Positions 4,601 through 5,644 of a stretch of DNA of 5,644 bases are shown here, piece by piece (position 1 is the first letter of the stretch; each line of letters opens with the position of its first letter). The DNA is from Candidatus Izemoplasma sp. (GTDB taxonomy: Bacteria; Bacillota_I; Bacilli_A; Izemoplasmatales; Izemoplasmataceae): the NCBI GenBank assembly GCA_007116105.1, contig SKJA01000159.1, positions 1 through 5,644 of the forward strand, in the 5' to 3' direction. The notes under the pieces are model-generated. The model ran no database searches. It was not told the origin of the DNA and worked only from the letters and a program-made list of their open reading frames with translations. A program made the position numbers and the translations under genes.

Positions 4601-5644
4601 ATGTTAGAAAACAAAAAATTAGATTTAGATTATTTTATGGCCAAACGGGCCAAAATTTTAACCTCTTGGCCCACAGGCACCGACGACGCACTCCAATTGG
4701 AGCGTGCCATTGAAACACTCAAAGCGGTGCCAAAACATAAAAACTTTGCGGCGGTGCTTGATGAAGCCAAAGCCAAAGGCATCACCCTCACCCAACCGCG
4801 GGCCGGGGTGGCGTTGGTTGAAGATCACATCGATTTACTTACGTATTTACAAAACGTTGGAGGCGCCGATTTGTTGCCGTCTACGATCGATGCGTACACC
4901 CGACATAACCGTTACGATCAAGCCGAAGATGGCATCAAAGCATCCAAACGGGAAAAACGTTCGATGCTCAATGGCTTTCCCGCGGTCAATCATGGCGTGG
5001 CAGGATGTAAAGCCGTCTTAGATGCGGTCGATCGTCCTTTACAAGCCCGTCACGGCACGCCCGATGCCCGCTTATTGAGTGAAATCATCCATGCGGCCGG
5101 GTGGACCTCCAACGAAGGTGGAGGCATCTCATACAACATCCCTTACGCGAAAAACATCGCCTTAGAAGATTCCATTCGTTACTGGCAATACGCCGACCGT
5201 TTGGTGGGCTACTATGAAGAACACGGCATTCGTTTAAACCGGGAACCCTTTGGTCCCTTAACCGGCACTCTCGTGCCTCCGTGCATCTCGCACACGGTCG
5301 CCATCATTGAAGCACTTTTGGCGGCTGAACAAGGCGTCAAACATCTCACCGTAGGCTACGGCATGGGCGGACACATGATCCAAGACGTCGCCGCCTTACA
5401 AACACTGGAGACGCTGACGACTTATTACTTGAAACTGTTTGGCTACAACGACGTGGTTGTCACCACGGTGTTCCATCAGTGGATGGGCGGGTTTCCTGCG
5501 GATGAATCCGCAGCCTTAGCGCTCATCTCGATGGCTTCTGTGGTCGCCTCGATGGGCCAAGCAACCAAAATGATCACCAAAACACCGCATGAATCCGCAG
5601 GCGTGCCCACCAAAGAAGCCAACGCTCAAGGGTTGATCGCCTCA
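4601..5644 (+). CDS. glmE: Glutamate mutase (methylaspartate mutase), E (epsilon) catalytic subunit, 3' truncated by window
   Basis: 348 codons are open to the last base, about 72% of the 483 residues of the clostridial protein; the end lies outside the window. GlmE is the TIM-barrel subunit that binds glutamate and, with GlmS-bound adenosylcobalamin, carries out the radical carbon-skeleton rearrangement. Known active-site residues of the Clostridium cochlearium enzyme appear one position later here: R67 ('QPRAG', 65-69), R101 ('TRHNRY', 100-105) and R150 ('ARHGTPD', 149-155), the arginine claw for the substrate carboxylates; E172 ('NEGGG', 171-175); Y178 and Y182 ('SYNIPY'); and K327 and E331 ('TKTPHE', 326-331). 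All are intact, so the subunit should be active. Further family stretches are 'NGFPAVNHG' (124-132), 'REPFGPLTGTLVPPCISH' (214-231) and 'FHQWMGGFPAD' (291-301). The gene starts 9 bases after glmL. Methylaspartate ammonia-lyase (mal) is a plausible next gene but is not visible. Confidence 0.97.
   Translation, partial: MLENKKLDLDYFMAKRAKILTSWPTGTDDALQLERAIETLKAVPKHKNFAAVLDEAKAKGITLTQPRAGVALVEDHIDLLTYLQNVGGADLLPSTIDAYTRHNRYDQAEDGIKASKREKRSMLNGFPAVNHGVAGCKAVLDAVDRPLQARHGTPDARLLSEIIHAAGWTSNEGGGISYNIPYAKNIALEDSIRYWQYADRLVGYYEEHGIRLNREPFGPLTGTLVPPCISHTVAIIEALLAAEQGVKHLTVGYGMGGHMIQDVAALQTLETLTTYYLKLFGYNDVVVTTVFHQWMGGFPADESAALALISMASVVASMGQATKMITKTPHESAGVPTKEANAQGLIAS

Noticed and set aside
4704..5021. 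Plus-strand 105-residue ORF in a second frame
   Set aside because: It lies inside glmE, whose own frame carries all known active-site residues across this stretch.

Overview
The window looks like a chromosomal segment of a Firmicutes-type (Bacillota, Bacilli or Mollicutes-related) bacterium. The grounds are AGGAGG-like ribosome binding sites, strong TATAAT promoters, a phosphatidylglycerophosphatase of the YutG/LtrC subfamily, a Clostridium-type glutamate mutase operon and a near-consensus cre (CcpA) site. Base composition is roughly balanced by eye. TGA works as a stop (glmS ends in an ATGA overlap) and Trp is written TGG, so the standard bacterial code fits and the Mycoplasma code does not. 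I cannot fix the genus. All genes read left to right on the + strand, and I see no mobile element, CRISPR array, tRNA or rRNA.

Layout. (1) Positions 1-378 hold the C-terminal 125 codons of methionyl-tRNA formyltransferase (fmt), followed by a weak hairpin. (2) An extended -10 promoter (406-434) starts a two-gene unit: a soluble PgpA/YutG-type phosphatase (464-1027) and, 12 bases on, a 531-residue six-helix membrane protein (1040-2635). The cytosolic C-terminal domain of the latter reads as an HD-GYP fold with most catalytic residues lost. The unit ends in a strong terminator built partly from the last codons of that gene. (3) Positions 2636-2810 are a dense regulatory region: terminator tail, long inverted repeat, two 11-base-phased A8 tracts, a promoter, a near-perfect cre site just after the predicted start of transcription, and a ribosome binding site. 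(4) The glm operon follows: glmS (2811-3218), glmL (3215-4591, 4-base overlap) and glmE (4601 to the window end, truncated).

How the genes work together. GlmS (cobalamin-binding) and GlmE (catalytic barrel) form coenzyme-B12-dependent glutamate mutase, which converts L-glutamate to L-threo-3-methylaspartate. GlmL is the actin/Hsp70-fold ATPase linked to its reactivation. The operon probably serves fermentation of glutamate as a carbon and energy source, which fits with repression by a preferred sugar through the cre site. The upstream pair couples a phospholipid-synthesis enzyme to what may be a membrane-bound, non-catalytic signalling protein. That protein is the least understood item in the window.
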